Shown here: piece after piece, positions 63,734 to 64,000 of the stretch | Numbering within the stretch: the stretch's first letter is position 1 | Layout of the letters: the number at the start of each line of letters is the position of its first letter | The notes under the pieces: generated by a model | Databases searched by the model: none | The model's input: the letters and a program-made list of their open reading frames with translations, nothing else | Told to the model about the DNA's origin: nothing | Assembly (NCBI RefSeq): GCF_006402735.1 | Contig: NZ_CP017174.1 | Span: forward strand, 7,048,001-7,112,000 | Direction: 5' to 3' | DNA: 64,000 nucleotides | Source: Myxococcus xanthus | GTDB taxonomy: Bacteria > Myxococcota > Myxococcia > Myxococcales > Myxococcaceae | Made by a program: the position numbers and the translations under genes

Positions 63734-64000
63734 TCAGCGCGTCTGCTGCTCGCGGCTGGACTCGCGCGTCGAGTGGATGCTCTGGAAGCCCGCGATGCAC
63801 AACTCGGCGCGCAGCGGCGCGGAGTTGTAGTACTGGCCACCGTCATACGGCGTGTCGATGCCGTCGCGGCGGTCCGGATGCGAGTAACCGGCGATGTGCA
63901 TCATCTCGTGGATGAGCGTCTGGGCAATCTCCGTGTCCCCCTGCGGGAAGAGCACGCCGAAGTTGATCCAGACATCATCTCCACCCAATTCCGCCCGCGC
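63734..64000 (-). CDS. Metzincin-like zinc protease, C-terminal part only
   Basis: The last about 88 residues of a protein entering from beyond the window. The zinc-binding motif HEMMHIAGYSHPD fits HExxHxxGxxH/D, preceded by EIAQTLI. It ends SREQQTR. A secreted or surface protease is likely. Whether the N-terminus carries a signal peptide cannot be seen. Confidence 0.75.
   Translation of the reverse strand, partial: ARAELGGDDVWINFGVLFPQGDTEIAQTLIHEMMHIAGYSHPDRRDGIDTPYDGGQYYNSAPLRAELCIAGFQSIHSTRESSREQQTR

Overview
The window is 64 kb of very GC-rich DNA with dense gene packing. It almost certainly comes from a myxobacterium of the Myxococcaceae, close to Myxococcus. The strongest markers are a CarD protein of 316 residues with a CarD/CdnL-type N-terminus, an acidic stretch and four AT-hooks, followed by its partner CarG (a degenerate archaemetzincin). 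Supporting signs are a bacterial Ser/Thr kinase with an extracytoplasmic PEGA domain, an FHA-sigma54 activator, PilZ proteins, and many small Cys-rich lipoproteins with DGG-rich tails. I saw no tRNA, rRNA, CRISPR array or complete insertion sequence.

Layout. 1-3713 is the start of a division/cell-wall (dcw) cluster on the minus strand: mraZ, a STAS gene, rsmH, ftsL and ftsI (cut by the window edge), with a readable MraZ operator. 3872-11601 holds a double-PilZ protein, an acyl-CoA dehydrogenase, an AHSA1-ArsR pair with its operator, a lipoprotein, a receptor kinase and a small exported protein. 11684-15989 holds carD, carG, a membrane-anchored unknown and a GT39 glycosyltransferase. 16026-24777 is mixed: lipoproteins, an unknown Ser/Pro-rich protein, an Fe-alcohol dehydrogenase/glutamine-synthetase pair divergent from a glutamine amidotransferase, and an AI-2E family transporter. 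24781-35681 is housekeeping: rho, ligA, acylphosphatase, a DUF3052 gene, an RNase E/G with large disordered insertions, a YihY protein and an HU/IHF-like protein.

35693-44600 (minus strand) is an eleven-gene operon for a non-flagellar type III export apparatus: sctV, U, T, S, R, a FliO-like gene, sctQ, a FliG-like gene, sctJ, sctI and a needle/rod-like small gene. No ATPase, stator, secretin or SctD gene lies in it. 44825-47150 holds a PilZ protein, a single-domain response regulator, a zinc-ribbon/TPR protein and a STAS-like protein. 47256-55773 (minus strand) is a complete moxR-DUF58-DUF4381-batA-batB-batC-batD-batE operon.

55969-64000 is accessory: an alpha/beta hydrolase, a lower-GC WYL-regulator/DUF1761 pair that may be acquired, a His-rich metal-binding protein with an unusual leader, a thioredoxin whose ribosome-binding site lies in a strong hairpin, a two-repeat HrpF/NolX-like protein, an FHA-sigma54 activator, allA with a decayed copy of its 3' end nearby, a zinc-ribbon membrane protein, and the end of a metzincin-like protease. 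The observations most worth following are the reduced, flagellum-like type III locus, the two proteins that might be its substrates, and the structured RNAs near 58.4, 59.3 and 60.6 kb.
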